The notes beneath the pieces are model-generated. The model saw nothing but the letters and a program-made list of their open reading frames with translations, was not told the origin of the DNA and did not search any database. Source: Spisula solida (lineage: Eukaryota; Mollusca; Bivalvia; Venerida; Mactridae). Taken from it: a DNA stretch of 64,000 nucleotides. Positions within the stretch are counted from its first letter, which is position 1; each line of letters starts with the position of its first letter. The translations under genes and the position numbers were made by a program. Location: NCBI GenBank assembly GCA_947247005.1, contig OX365948.1:35592601-35656600 (forward strand), given 5' to 3'. This document shows positions 45,865-58,145 of this stretch, one piece after another.

Positions 45865-46610
45865 GTTTACACCTACCTGTGTTCAAGCTCTTTGCTAAAA
45901 ATAGATTTCCCAGAAAATGACGTCACAAGAACAATCCATTATCGGGGCACAAACAGGGTTACTTTTGGGACTATTTTCAATGATGTACAGTAGATATTAC
46001 CTGACAGTCTTTTCCGAATATTTTCTGATGGGTACTTAGAAAATATTAGCAAAATGTTTAAAACAGGGTTCATACTTCACACTTATGCAAAAATATTTAT
46101 AATTTTAGATCATAAAAGCATGCTTTACTTAAATTGTTAAAGGACATATCTGGCATGATAAAGTTGAACAAAATCATCATTCCAAAGGCAAAGGAAAATA
46201 TACAAAAATACTTCAATCCTTTGAAAAAATCATTAATAGTGGATGGAATCTTTCTATTTCAAAAGCTTTGTCACCATTCGTAAACAATAACATCACTTCT
46301 CAGTTTTAGTATTATATGCATGAATAACTATTTATAACAGAAATTCAAAATGATTATGAACTACCAGTAACCCTAAATTACTTAAAATGTTCAAATGATT
46401 TGTAAATAAAGATCTGTACTAGATCTAACATACACTTTGAAAAGTTGCCATGGTTGCATTTTTTTCAGATAAGTAGAATCAATAAATTGCAATTTAAGGG
46501 ATACACAAATGTGTATATACACAAATGAGTACATATTGATCTGCATTGCAGTAACTTGAGTAAGTAAGAAAAATAAAATAATAAACATTAACAAAAATAT
46601 AAATGCTTAC

Positions 46611-46700
46611 CTCGGATTTACACTGTAGCGTTAATAATTTAATCGGATGACAGTAGAATGCTTGCTTGTAGCATTCAAGGTACACATGTCACCTCATCAA
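46611..46700 (-). other. AGL: Candidate 5' UTR exon of AGL
   Basis: Coding exon 1 begins one base before ATG, so a non-coding exon must lie upstream. CCGAG|GTAAGC at 46611/46610 is a good donor. Joining it to exon 1 gives CCGAGAATG, with A at -3, which is a favourable initiation context. A second candidate donor, AGATA|GTAAGT, lies at 46937/46936. The transcription start is not determinable here, so the right boundary is approximate. Confidence 0.4.
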
Positions 46701-46937
46701 AGCAGCATGTAGGCCAAGTGTGTACTATGTATGTCAGTTTTACGATGCATGTGTATCATGTAAACTCTCAATCACCTGATCATCATTGACATCAATGCAA
46801 GTTAAAACTGCCCAATCGAAAATGTCATCCAAAATTAAAGGAACATTTGAAATATCCTATGAATAGAAAACATCAACGATGCACAGAAATAGTTGACAAA
46901 AAATGCTTAAAACTGTAAAATGAAGTTGTAACTTACT

Positions 46938-47280
46938 ATCTAGTTAAAAGACGAACGGCCTTGAACTACACAGTCGGTGAAGGTGAACGATCCAAGGTCG
47001 TCCGAATACTGCTGCAGACGATCCAATTCCTTGGAGAAGTTATGCGCACGTTAATACACAATTTGCATGGTCTAGAAATGGTTGTTTAACCCAACACTTT
47101 GCTATAGTATTATTTGCAAGCGGAACTTCGATGACAAAAACGCACAATTATGACTTTAAACTGGATCTATTCGCTCGTTTTGCAAACGGAAACGATATCC
47201 GATATCTAGCACAAACGGTGATCGTGAGAATGACACAAAAATACAAATCGGTTGACGTTGTAGCCTAGGTAGTCCTAAAT
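46938..47280 (-). promoter_or_regulatory. AGL: Likely AGL promoter/first-exon region
   Basis: Higher-GC sequence upstream of two candidate 5' donors. No TATA box is clear in the expected place. It is inferred only from position, and the actual start site could lie nearer to 46.7 kb. Confidence 0.3.
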
Positions 47281-47396
47281 ATACATGTGTATTTAGGTCT
47301 TTGGTAAATTCAACAGTTTCACTGCAGTACATAGATGTATACATGTGTATTTAGGTCTTTGGTAAATTCAACAGTTTCACTGCAGTACATAGATGT
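47281..47396. repeat. 58-bp tandem duplication
   Basis: 'acatgtgtatttaggtcttt' through 'cagtacatagatgta' occurs twice with a 58-base period (47283 and 47341), without visible differences. It is near the presumed 5' end of AGL. Confidence 0.93.
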
Positions 47397-47659
47397 ACCT
47401 AAGTACTAAAACTTCTAAAAGTAATATGCACCATAGTTTTTATTAGAAAAAACATAGTGTTGTGTATAATTAAAGAGTAGACCACGGTCAAATCACTATC
47501 TAACCACGTATTTGTATATTATTTTATATCAAAGACTTTCTATTACTATATGTAACAACGTTTGATTAATATCTAAAATAAGGAAACAATACACATTTAT
47601 TAGTTTTATTTTGAGTAAATGACCCATGGATCTTCCTTCAAATACAGTACGATTCTATC

Positions 47660-48369
47660 TGAGGGTGTCACCCCTCCCCCTCTGAATCCCGAATAGGACC
47701 TACTTCTTTTTTTCAGCGGGTCCTGAATACCACCTTATTTTTTCGCTGAATCCCAAATATGTTAACCAGTTTTTGAAACATAAAATACATTGAAGTTAGA
47801 CAAATGTAAAAAGGCATACTACATTTAGGCCTATCACATATTAGTTACAAAAAATACATGTTTTTTCTGAGCAGTAGGCCTATATGCCTACTATACCACA
47901 CAAACTTGTTCTCTGCTTGATAATAAAATTATACCGTTACTGCGTTAGCGAAAAAATGCATTGTTTGTGGGAGCAGCATGTCACACAAACTCGTTCTCAA
48001 TTTAATGATATTATTCACCATTTAAGTTCAAAATAATTTGGTTTTCTGGGCATCATGTCACGTACACATACTCGTCCTTTACTTGAATTCACTGATAAAG
48101 TGTCTAAAGTCCGTAAATGGTCTGCACAGCAAGAATTGTAGTTTTACACACATAGAATCGCATTTGAAGCATGTTTCATATGGCTTTGTTGTAGTTAAAT
48201 TGGTTGAAAAGCCTAAATGGTTATTCAAGAAAACAATTTATTTTGAAAATTTTGCGAACTGAATACCAATGGACGTTTTTATTGCGTACCTCGTACGACG
48301 ATCTTGCGTCCCGAATACGACCTACAACGACCCGGAATCCCGCGTATCAAAGGGGAGGTTTCACCCTCA
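47660..48369. mobile_element. MITE-like element with TGAGGGTG ends
   Basis: The left end is TGAGGGTGTCACCCCTCCCC, and the inverse of the right end is TGAGGGTGAAACCTCCCC. TATC flanks both sides (47656-47659 and 48370-48373). Subterminal 'gaatcccgaatagga' and 'tcccgaatacgacc' are inverted relatives. No transposase is present. Confidence 0.7.
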
Positions 48370-48639
48370 TATCTTAGCTTTAAATCTTCACATACTCCGT
48401 TGCTATGGTGACCAATTTCGAGAAAGTACTCCGATTGAGAAAAATGCAAACAATTTCGATTTTAATATAATTATGTATCAAAATTAAAACATAATTCCAG
48501 ATATTAGATCGATAGATGTCAGTATCTATTGTTTCTGATTATTCTAAAACGTGATACTATTCTTAACAGTTTATGTCAAAAATTGATCAAATTATGTAAT
48601 TATGAAGTACTTTTAAAATTAAAATTAAAAAAAGCTCAA

Positions 48640-48745
48640 AATAGGAACTCTACAAAAACAGCTGTACCTTAAGATATTAACCATGGAAAATTGCAAAATC
48701 AATGTTTTAGTCAAAATAGCAGGTTTTCCTAAAGACAGACTCACA
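48640..48745 (+). repeat. Dispersed repeat (partner at 38,800-38,985)
   Basis: Contains 'ctacaaaaacagctgtacct', 'aaaatagcaggttttccta' and 'gacagactca', collinear with the other copy but shorter. Confidence 0.6.
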
Positions 48746-49814
48746 TATGTAGTGCATAGGTCGTTGGATCTAGATCTATGTAATATTCGTCAACTTTTAA
48801 TAGATCACACAATTTTGTATCATAGCTAGGGCCTACATTACGGACGTATAAAAGTCCAATAACTGCACAATGGGGTTACCTTTTTACTACCACATTCACC
48901 ACGTCCTTGAACGATGACACAAATCAGATAGAGAACAAACACTCGGATATTAAGTATTAAACGTCGGATACGACAGTAGCTATTATTATAGCCTAATTTC
49001 GTGGTTTAGTTATCTACGAGTGTCTTATATTGAAACCAGTGATGTTCATAGTTATGTAGAAAATGTAAAATATTACTAGTACTCGGTAAACACATCCTCT
49101 TACTGATTATGTGTATCAGCAAATGTAACTAACCCCACCCATCCCACATTGATTCTGCCATTAGTTTCAACTAGTAATCGGACAAATGTATTTAAAACTG
49201 CCAAGTCTTGATCATGTGGTGATGCAGATATATATCTTATTAAGATCAATAGTTTCTATAGATCTACATTTAACAATAAGAATATCAGTTGTGTATTAAT
49301 GAAAGTAAAAGAGAAAAGTAAAAAAATGAAAAAGAGAACCCACCTAGATAAGGTTAAAATGTTAAAATAGCAAAAAGCTAAAAGACTAATCCCGGTTATT
49401 ACTGCTGTATCTTGGCCATTGATGTATGATTCAAGATAAGTCAGGGTTGCGATTTTGGAGGGTAACCTATTTCAGAGGATTGTGGTATGTGCTACTTCGG
49501 AAAAAGAACTAAGATTAGGCTTTGGTGGGACTATTGGGGTGCATATGCCTTGTTGACCTTGTGTGGACTTTTAAATAAGCCGGAAAAGATGTACATATAA
49601 GATCACTATAAATCTTGTAGGAAGAAACTAGCTTGGAGGCACAGCGTCTGTTCTCTATGAAGCTCCATCCTTGTATATTCAGAAGGACCGATACGCTAGT
49701 ATTTCGGGAGTAATCGTTTTTGACGCATCCAATACTGAGTTTATGTTTTAGTGCCTTGTTTTGATGTTACGTTTGGAAAAGCCATGTTTTGTTTGCTATT
49801 GTTGTTATCATAAA

Positions 49815-49906
49815 CACAGGTCCATGAAAAGTGTCCAAGACCGTCTATATATACATATTTTAATATGTATATATAGGTGGGCTAGGTCACTTTTCACGGA
49901 CCTGTG
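49815..49906. repeat. 92-bp near-perfect palindrome (hairpin MITE)
   Basis: The arms CACAGGTCCATGAAAAGTG and CACTTTTCACGGACCTGTG are inverted with one mismatch. Inner parts pair across 'tatatacatat' and 'atatgtatata'. The whole unit folds on itself around a TTTT centre. Confidence 0.85.
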
Positions 49907-51136
49907 ATCCTGAATATGTGGGTGTTCGATCTCAAGCCGTCACAAGGACATTCCTACACAGCTGGGACAGAGATATTACTGTAGGTTTAATGTCAAGTAT
50001 GTTTTCAATGTAAGCTTTTTGCACGATGAGGTGCATGATGGTTTTGAATTTGTCTATCATGTCTGTATATTGACTTTTACCTTTGTGATGCTTGATTTTT
50101 TATAGAGTTTGTCCCTTTTCTGATTAATCTTTTTAAGTCCTGTGTGACCCATGGCAAGAGTTTCTTACTTCCCAGTTTTTACGGATGCCTGGTATTTCCC
50201 ATCTACTCAAAGTCTAAAATCCACAACCTTTACCCCACGAAAATACATGTTACTAACACATTTGTAACAAATTTTAATGCCCACAAACATTATCATTTTA
50301 CAACCAGGACCGACAGACACTAATTAAATACATGTAGTATTAGATTTCAACAAAATATTTGCTTATGATCATTCATAATTGTTTATTGTTATTTCGTAAG
50401 TCCGTGACCATTCACTATGGTCACACGCATACGTATCGTTAAATATTTCTGAATTGGAAATAAAACAATGAAATGTTATACACTTCACCACGAATATACA
50501 CTAGATAATTACATGACTTCACTGAAACTAAAATATACATAACGACTTGAACAGTCATATTCCCATTGCATTGATTAATCAAACTGTATTATTAATTACA
50601 TTCGACACTGGCTGTTTATCATATACTGGACCTACTAGTGGTGCGGACCAGCGTAGGCATTTATAGTCAGCTGTATGATGCGACAAAGCGAAATCATAAT
50701 ATTTAATATATCATATTAAATGCCTGTATCTATAACCCATCCGGGGGTATGACTTAATATTCTTCACAGACATTGACTGAAGTCACGCCATCACGTGGGG
50801 GAATATGCCAGTACCGGTCAGAAACACAAACCATTAATGGTTATGTCAACTAATCATCAATTTCAATTCACTTTTACTTAACTTGTTATTCAGTCTTCAC
50901 TTTACTGTGTTTGGTTTTATTTACGATGTAAATCCATCTTTGACGAAACAAGTAACAAAAGCCTGGTTGCTCGTACCCCGTGGAAGTGTATTTAAGCATC
51001 TGTTTTGGCAGGAGCAGGCTTGAAGACGAAGGTTCTAATCCCGGTAAGAATCCATTCTGATATATAGCTGCTTGATGAGCCACCCTCTAATTAAATAACT
51101 AATTGCTAGTTACTACACTGTACATGTATGTGGGTA

Positions 51137-51358
51137 CTGTTCTATCAAAGCACTTACGGAAACCTTAAACTTACGTTCACATTTAAATTCCTAATGATTG
51201 TTTAACAACTACACATATGGGACTGATATGATTTGTTGGAGTTCATTAACTGAATCATTGTTTATATTGCAGATTCATTTACCACAATTTGTAGTTGTTA
51301 CAGAATTTAAATTTGGACGTCAGTTAACGGTTTCCGTAAGTGCTTTGATAAAACACTG
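51137..51358. repeat. Foldback element, arms of about 55 bp
   Basis: The left arm 'tatcaaagcacttacggaaa' is the inverse of the right arm 'tttccgtaagtgctttgata'. The pairing continues imperfectly through 'atttaaattc' and 'gaatttaaat'. The same arm end occurs near 5150-5172. Confidence 0.75.
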
Positions 51359-51399
51359 CCCTGATGCCTAACATTAAAGAAAGTAAGTGTGCTTAGAAC

Positions 51400-51525
51400 G
51401 TAGGTAAGTAAGTAAGTAAGTAAATTGTTTATTATAGTGACTTGTGCATACATATTTACAACAAACATATTTACAATACACAAGTAAAGAGGCACCCGGC
51501 CCAATGGGCCTATAAGTCACCTTAA
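51400..51525 (-). mobile_element. LINE-like 3' end with (TTAC)n tail
   Basis: Read on the minus strand: a 'gcctctttacttgtg' segment, then ATAATAAACAATT, then (TTAC)n at about 51,403-51,425. A short microsatellite tail after an AATAAA-like motif resembles CR1/RTE-type 3' ends. No coding part remains. Confidence 0.45.
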
Positions 51526-52668
51526 CAATAGTAGGTCATTTAAATCCGTAGGTGTCTCATAAGCCTTGACAAAATGACAGTCACTTTAAATAGGCGTGAC
51601 TTGACAATGAATGTCTGACAACGGACAATTCGTGTTATTAATACCTTAAGCGAAATTCCAAAGCACGATTCAAATTGCTTTGGGAATATTCTATACAATA
51701 AGTGCTCACATAGCGAACTGATAAAGAACATTTGACAGGCATGTTTACAAGTAATGGGAATTCAGCAAAGCTTCATTTTTCACCCGTATTGAGATATACA
51801 TGCATTCGTGTAGTTACACATATGATTTTCAATGTATGTCAAAACAATCATGTTATAAGTCCATTGGTGCATCGTCCTGATACTCATATTGATTTAGTGT
51901 GCAGTTTTAATGTTCAAATATCAAGGATACTCTTCTTTGGTAATGAATCTTCTTCAGTTTATATTTTATAATTTGATTGGCTCCCCTACACGCAAAAATG
52001 ATGTAGTCAATTCTATATTGAAATAAATATACATGTATACAAATAGTTTCATAGTTCACATTGGCACAGTAGATCTACTAGTATATCTTAAATAATGATA
52101 TAAGTCACAATGTAGGAAGGTTCTGTTGTGTTCAGTGTTCTCCAAGCTTTTAAAATAACGTCTTTACATCCTAGTTCGAGCCTACATCACTTTGTAGCAG
52201 ATGTAATCTTACGATTAAATAAAATCGCAACAAACAAAACTATCAACAGTACATGTATTAGTGTTTAGAAAAATACACAGCAAATCAAAACCAAATTAAC
52301 CGGTAAATCTTGTAATCATGTAGAAAATTGGTATACAAATGTACGTGTATTTATAACAAACGGTACAGAAACAGATGAACTGGAATTGTTTTGTTCAATG
52401 AAATGTTCTGTTGGCGATAAGGGGACGGATAACATTTAGATGATAATGCTCCTTGTATTGATATGAACAATATAACTTTAAATAGGTATACAGTAAAACT
52501 AGATTTAATTAAAGACCATCTCAAAATCAAGGACATAATATGTGAGTATGTTCCTTTCTCGAACCTCACTGATGATCGAATAGCAGTGTTTAAAGTTTAC
52601 TATTCATTGGTGGTCATATCATCGAGGTTTTGCTATATGCTTATATGTATCGCCTTGCACTTGAAATG

Positions 52669-54771
52669 TTAGCTTAACTTTACTTTAATATATTGAGCTT
52701 TCACGGAGTCCGTCTCTTTAGACTTAGATGTAGAAATTGTACGTCTCAGTTTCTTATGTTCATATCCAGTGTAAGGATTGTTGTCAACCGCCTTTACTAG
52801 TTTATAAAAATCAGAACTGTTTTTATTTCCCATTTCATTAAAATCACCTTCATAATCATCGTCATCATCCCCATAGTCTTCATCAATATATCCCACATCC
52901 CTAGCGTCCCCATTGTCATTATTAGCACTGTCTAATGAATCACCACCTTCAATAAACTCAACATTTTCATCTTTATTGTAATCATTTGTACTATTATTGT
53001 AATTGGAATTTAATTGTATAGATAAATCACTACCGCTTCTTTGTAAATGTATTCCTGAGCTGGTTGAAAAATACATGGCGTTGTTTGTATGTATCAGCGG
53101 TTCTCCATTGACCGGAAGTATCTTGTTTTCTAAACGTAACAGTTCCTTAGTAGACATTGGTTGTATTCCAGGCGAATATGACCTGACTGAACTGGTTTCC
53201 CTTTTTAGAATGTTTGAACCACCGTGGATTTCTGTCGAACTAGTTGCATGTTTTGTACTGCTAATATCAGAACTTCCAGCAGACGATTCACTACTTTGGA
53301 ACTGAACTCTCTTTAGCACTGTTCTATCTGTTTTATCAGTGTGCATCTCACTTGTGGTTGACCGAGCCTGATGGGAACTTCTGTTGTTATATCTAGGTGT
53401 TTCTTTTCGTTCTCCTATCGGAATTTTACGTGATATTGACGTTTCACAAACTAAGGAACGTCCGGTCAATACCCTTTTAACAGCTTCATGAAGTGCTCGC
53501 TTAGACTTGTACAGGTTGCTGTGGGAAGCTACTCGACGATTGTGAATAATGTCGTCCCCACCACCTGGTGGCATTATAAACACTGTTTGAGATTGGCTGC
53601 CGAAGGTTGTTGAAGGCGGTGTTCTTGAGTGCTTGCTACGTCTTAATCTATCACATAATACTGCGGAAATATTGCGAAATTTTGACGAATCATGAACTAA
53701 TGGTGAAGTAATATCAGGTGCTTCATTAATACCATTGTTTATTGACATCTCACCATATCCAAACCCTCCTGGAAGGTTGGATACTCGTTTATACATGGAA
53801 TCAGGCGTTCTCTGCCTCAAGCTCTTTGACAATGGCCGGTCTGTAAGTACTAATGGCTGTTTCTGTACCACAGATGATACTGACAACGCTGACTTGTTTG
53901 CAGATTTAGTTGGAAACATTACAGGTAATGATTTTGTCCGCATGTAGGGTACTCTATTCAGTTGATTAGTAGGTATCATCTTTCGTGAATCATCCAGAGC
54001 CGACTTAGCGGGAACATCCATGTCAATACTTTTATCTAACAGATCAACAGCCTCGCATTTATGGATCTCATGCAACTGACGAGGTTCAGATTTTTTCAAA
54101 GTACCCAAACGACGCACACCAGACGAAATACGCGACTCACAGTCACGTGGTGTTTTGTTGTTTTTGTCGTCTGCTGACTTCGTTTTCTTAGCATCCATAC
54201 TTTGTTTATCCTTTTCTATCACTTTTGTTTTAGTTTCACAATCAAGTAATTCCTTCTCTTTTTTCTCCATCTGTTTGGTAAGTTTCACTTTAAAATTATA
54301 AGAATCGCCGACTTCAAATAACCTTATCTGGTGCGGCTGGTGGTCCACTTCTAAATCCTTTGAGTGCTTGTAGTAGACTGGCTTTCTCTGCACTATTTTC
54401 TCTGGTACGCTAAACTCGCGCTGTTTTGTCTGTGGAATTGAAACGGTTTTATCGTGTGGAAACACTATGTTAGAAATTATCGTAACATTACTCCGATTGG
54501 AGTTACTGGTATGATAAGTCGACGCTGAACTCTTTCTTAACTCCACTTGTCGGCTACCCAAGTCTTCATTTACAGCAGCTACTATATTAATCAGTGTAGC
54601 ATGTTGCATATTTTGATTAATGTCAATTTCCCGTCTAACATTTTGTTGTCCATGTCCCTTTAAACTGTTTGGTCGCGGTTTTCTGGACGGGAAATATGAA
54701 TTGACAGCGTAGTTGTGTCGCGTTTGTGCGCTCACGGCGGTATATCGACTTGGGTTATGAACGAGACTCAT
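52669..54771 (-). CDS. Unrecognised 700-residue single-exon protein, mostly disordered
   Basis: The first ATG is at 54771-54769 in context GATATGA (G at -3). An upstream GTG in frame (54804) would add 11 residues but is unlikely as a start. The protein is polar, rich in Ser, Asn, Lys and Thr, and lacks membrane segments or a signal peptide. Visible features are a Lys/Glu/Asp-rich helix-prone stretch (LTKQMEKKEKELLDCETKTK), MPPGGGDD, a helical patch (SKRALHEAVKRVLTG), a Ser-rich zone (QSSESSAGSSDISS), an acidic run (DEDYGDDDDDYEGDFNEMG) and a basic C-terminus (KKLRRTISTSKSKETDSVK). I recognise no domain. The long open frame in AT-rich DNA argues that it is translated. It could also be the large exon of a longer gene, although no splice site is needed to explain it. 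Confidence 0.7.
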   Translation of the reverse strand: MSLVHNPSRYTAVSAQTRHNYAVNSYFPSRKPRPNSLKGHGQQNVRREIDINQNMQHATLINIVAAVNEDLGSRQVELRKSSASTYHTSNSNRSNVTIISNIVFPHDKTVSIPQTKQREFSVPEKIVQRKPVYYKHSKDLEVDHQPHQIRLFEVGDSYNFKVKLTKQMEKKEKELLDCETKTKVIEKDKQSMDAKKTKSADDKNNKTPRDCESRISSGVRRLGTLKKSEPRQLHEIHKCEAVDLLDKSIDMDVPAKSALDDSRKMIPTNQLNRVPYMRTKSLPVMFPTKSANKSALSVSSVVQKQPLVLTDRPLSKSLRQRTPDSMYKRVSNLPGGFGYGEMSINNGINEAPDITSPLVHDSSKFRNISAVLCDRLRRSKHSRTPPSTTFGSQSQTVFIMPPGGGDDIIHNRRVASHSNLYKSKRALHEAVKRVLTGRSLVCETSISRKIPIGERKETPRYNNRSSHQARSTTSEMHTDKTDRTVLKRVQFQSSESSAGSSDISSTKHATSSTEIHGGSNILKRETSSVRSYSPGIQPMSTKELLRLENKILPVNGEPLIHTNNAMYFSTSSGIHLQRSGSDLSIQLNSNYNNSTNDYNKDENVEFIEGGDSLDSANNDNGDARDVGYIDEDYGDDDDDYEGDFNEMGNKNSSDFYKLVKAVDNNPYTGYEHKKLRRTISTSKSKETDSVKAQYIKVKLS

Positions 54772-56300
54772 ATCTAACAATATACATGTATCAATCAATT
54801 TCACACTTCCTTTTATCTCAAAACTATCCGCAGATCACTAAAATAATCACACTCCCCAAGTTCAACAGAGAGACGAAACTATGTCACTTTTACTGGTTTT
54901 TTTCTTTTAACAAATCGATAGGAATATCAGTTTATCACCGCTATGTCATGTTTGGTGTCTGATCATACTGGACATTGCAGTCCGACGCTCTCGTTGTCTT
55001 GTCTGTCCATATACTCTGTTGAATGAGTGTTCTGGTACCCGTTTGGTGCATTTATGAGTATCTGCAAATACAATATCCTACATATGACGAATGCACATAG
55101 TTTAAGATACTTTTTGAATTTCTTTTTTTTCTTTTTTTTTCTTAAAGTTTAATAAGTTATCCCAAGTTAATACTACATTTTGTTTTAATAACACTGCTTT
55201 TTTACTGGTTACAAACTCGGATATTCACCAACTACAATGCATAAAAGTAATTGACAAAAAAGACATGTATATGGGTAGAATCAGAGGTTTGTGGAAAGTA
55301 CTGAGACATTCAATGCGCTACGGAACGATGCCGATTGACATCATTGGATTCACCGTTGATCGGGAGCTCGGAGACGCTGTGAACTTCAAACGTTGAACAC
55401 CAGGGAAACATGTGACCTGGCAAGTGTGAATTGCGAAACTGAACGGACGATATTGATGGAAAACTTCACATTTGGTATGAAGACATGTCTATTATGCCAG
55501 TACCAATTGATTTCTCGTTATGTATCAGCATAAAAAATGACTGTTTGAATAAGGAGACATTTTAAAGTATGTACATTTTGTAACGACGTCATCCGGCGTC
55601 ATTTTACCTGACCCAGACCAGCGTTCACCTATTGTGTAGTTTATGTATAGTGTCATTGTTATTTGAGCAAATCACTTGAAATTCTCAGAATATATCAAGC
55701 AGACATTGTATATTGTAATGAATTATTGTTTATGCTTTGCAACAAATAGTTTTTGGAGTAATCGGCACTGTCCGGTTAATTTTGGATTGCCCCTCGTATT
55801 TAATGTATTCTGGTTGACAACGTATTGAAACATTAGTGACGTAGGTTTGAAACACAGACAATTTTGTTTGAAGTATAATGTGTTATCAAACACACTGATC
55901 GTATCTGAATAATATTAGATTTACATTATTCAGTTATCTTATCTTTTATTAATATTTGAAAATGTAATCATCTATTCATAAAGTGACATGTTTGTCCACC
56001 AGGAAACATTATACTGTACCTAATAGACACGTATCTATTTAAAGTTTAAAGCAGTTTTTGTTATATTTCGTTTATATACTTACACAATATCTTATTGTTT
56101 AATTTTGTCTTGCTTCAACGATTTAAAATCGGAACTATCTTTTGTTTTTACTTTCAATGAATAATAGTTGAAAGATTGAAGAAGGTCGATACTAAATTTG
56201 TCATAGTTTAAAAACTTAAGAGAAAGGAATTTCATAAGCTTGACGTTCACACACTTGAAATGAAACTGGCTTGTCTTCTCTCATATGACCGTATCGATTG

Positions 56301-56438
56301 ATAAGATTAGGAATTGGTCGTGTATGTTTTGATAGTTAATACTAATTATTTATAGTTAATACTAATTATTTGGGTCGATTATCATACAAGTTCTATAACA
56401 TATATCCATTATTCTCCACGACCAATTCCTAATCTTAT
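56301..56438. repeat. Inverted repeat, 22-bp perfect arms
   Basis: 'ataagattaggaattggtcg' plus 'tg' (56301-56322) is the exact inverse of 56417-56438. Between them 'atagttaatactaattattt' is repeated in tandem (56332-56371). It is probably a short foldback element. Confidence 0.85.
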
Positions 56439-57314
56439 TAATCGTTGCATTCATGTATAATGTAGTTTCCATGTGTAATGTACAAATATATTAAACATTT
56501 TCACACTGAAGTCTTGAAGAGTAATTTACATAGTTTCCGTATATGTACATTAGCCTATATGCAGTGATTCATATTATCCAGTTTATATATTCGCTGAAAA
56601 ATATATAACTAATAATGATTCACTAAATTAACAGAATGATATTACCATCAAATCCATAGAATGCTTCGTTAAAAAAAATAACAAGAAATTTATTCAGACA
56701 AAAGCCCAGTGGCTTATTCTAAATACATGACGTACCGTGATACATCCATAAAATTATATAACTTAGAATGATAATACATTGTACGTAAATACATGTACAC
56801 TCTTTTTGAAAACTATCCAACGGAGGGGATCACGCACATGTTTGTAGATAAGTACCACTTTGTTACTCAGTATTTCATATACAAACATGTTCTTAGTTCA
56901 TGAAAAAGATCTTTTGTCGCAATATTGAGAAACAAGAAAGGTCATTACTATCATTGTTATATTACATTTAAATCAAAGCACTGAAAGTACTTGTGTGTGG
57001 CGTACTGATGCCATTAAATCCAATATCGAATCCAGGTTGTATCATAATTTTATGTCACAGTTCTGATAAGCCCACCCTTACTCAAACATTTGTGCTGCTA
57101 AAGACACCAAGAGAACCAGCAGTTACCTGGAACTTACTTAAGTAACTATGCTGAGCATCAATGAAGGGATATTTACAAATACCATTTTTAACGACTTGGA
57201 GAATTCGACCAGTGTCAAGATAACTGACTGTTTATTCTCCGTATGACCACGCATGTTAATTAAATGACACTCTATATTAACGCATGTAAAAGGGGTAAAC
57301 ATGGCGTCGCTCAC

Positions 57315-57712
57315 ACATATCGATCGGCCGATTAATGCTTTAAAAAAAGTTTTACATTTTATAAAACCTTTAAGTATTAGCTTTTAAAGCAAGCTTTAAC
57401 GAACAAAATCGATCGAATATTAAATTAATAATTGATGATTTTCGACCGTATATTTGGTATAAAACGGGATATTTTAAACTTACTTTTACGCGGAACGGAT
57501 TCTTACTCGTCGCCGTGGATTAACTAATTAGGGTATCGTGTTGAATGTTGTCTCAAAGAGAGACATATATCTCTGCTTCATTACAAGCTTTAAATATTCA
57601 AAATTGGATAATAGATACGAAAATTATGAGGTCTTATATAAAGCACGGTAGAAATTGACTAGTGCGTTTAACGCTTACCGCGGTAACATCGTTAATCGGC
57701 CGGTCGATATGT
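57315..57712. repeat. Foldback/MITE-like element
   Basis: The arms ACATATCGATCGGCCGATTA (57315 on) and, inverted, ACATATCGACCGGCCGATTA (ending 57712) face each other about 400 bp apart. The interior is non-coding. No target duplication is certain. Confidence 0.65.
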
Positions 57713-58123
57713 ACGTAGAACTATTTCAGTTCCCCTCACCAGCTATATATAGCATCAATGTTTGTATACAACATAATTAGGTCATCGTCTGCAATGTGCA
57801 GCGGCGGAGTGATTTACATACGTTACAGTATACGATTGAAAACCGTGGGAACTATTAGATTCCCGCCACCAGTGAGAACATTCGTTGGTAGTAAAAATAT
57901 AGTCCGTTGCGGAATGATTTGCTATAAAAATCCTCTAAAAATAAAAGTCTGATATAATTGTTGGTCTTAATATAAGTAAATGTTGGTAATGTAAACAAAT
58001 CAGGTCCAATGATACGTGTAACCTGTGTTGCATGCTTGTAATATTGTTCAAATCATAGAACTATTTATTTGCCGAGGCCTAATGCGTTAAATTGGTCGTA
58101 AGCTGAAAAGTGGTAATATCATT

Positions 58124-58145
58124 GTGTGGCGTTTACGCCACACAA
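58124..58145. repeat. Short perfect hairpin
   Basis: TGTGTGGCG TTTA CGCCACACA is a perfect palindromic stem of nine pairs with a four-base loop. It has no T-run typical of a terminator. Its role is unknown. Confidence 0.6.

Larger units (their letters stand above)
43628..46610. other. 5' intron of AGL with two insertions
   Basis: Inferred intron between the candidate 5' UTR exon and coding exon 1. It contains the mariner-like element (43953-44869) and the hAT-type MITE (45361-45864). The remaining sequence is non-coding. Confidence 0.5.
48746..52668. other. Intergenic stretch with small foldbacks, no gene recognised
   Basis: AT-rich sequence. It contains the hairpin element at 49815-49906, the foldback at 51137-51358 and a LINE-like tail at about 51,400-51,525. 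Remaining ORFs are under 80 codons and unrecognised. The right part, next to 52,669, may hold the 3' UTR of the minus-strand orphan gene. Confidence 0.55.

Noticed and set aside
54772..54804. N-terminal extension of the orphan protein starting at GTG
   Set aside because: GTG starts are rare in nuclear genes, and an ATG in acceptable context follows 11 codons later.
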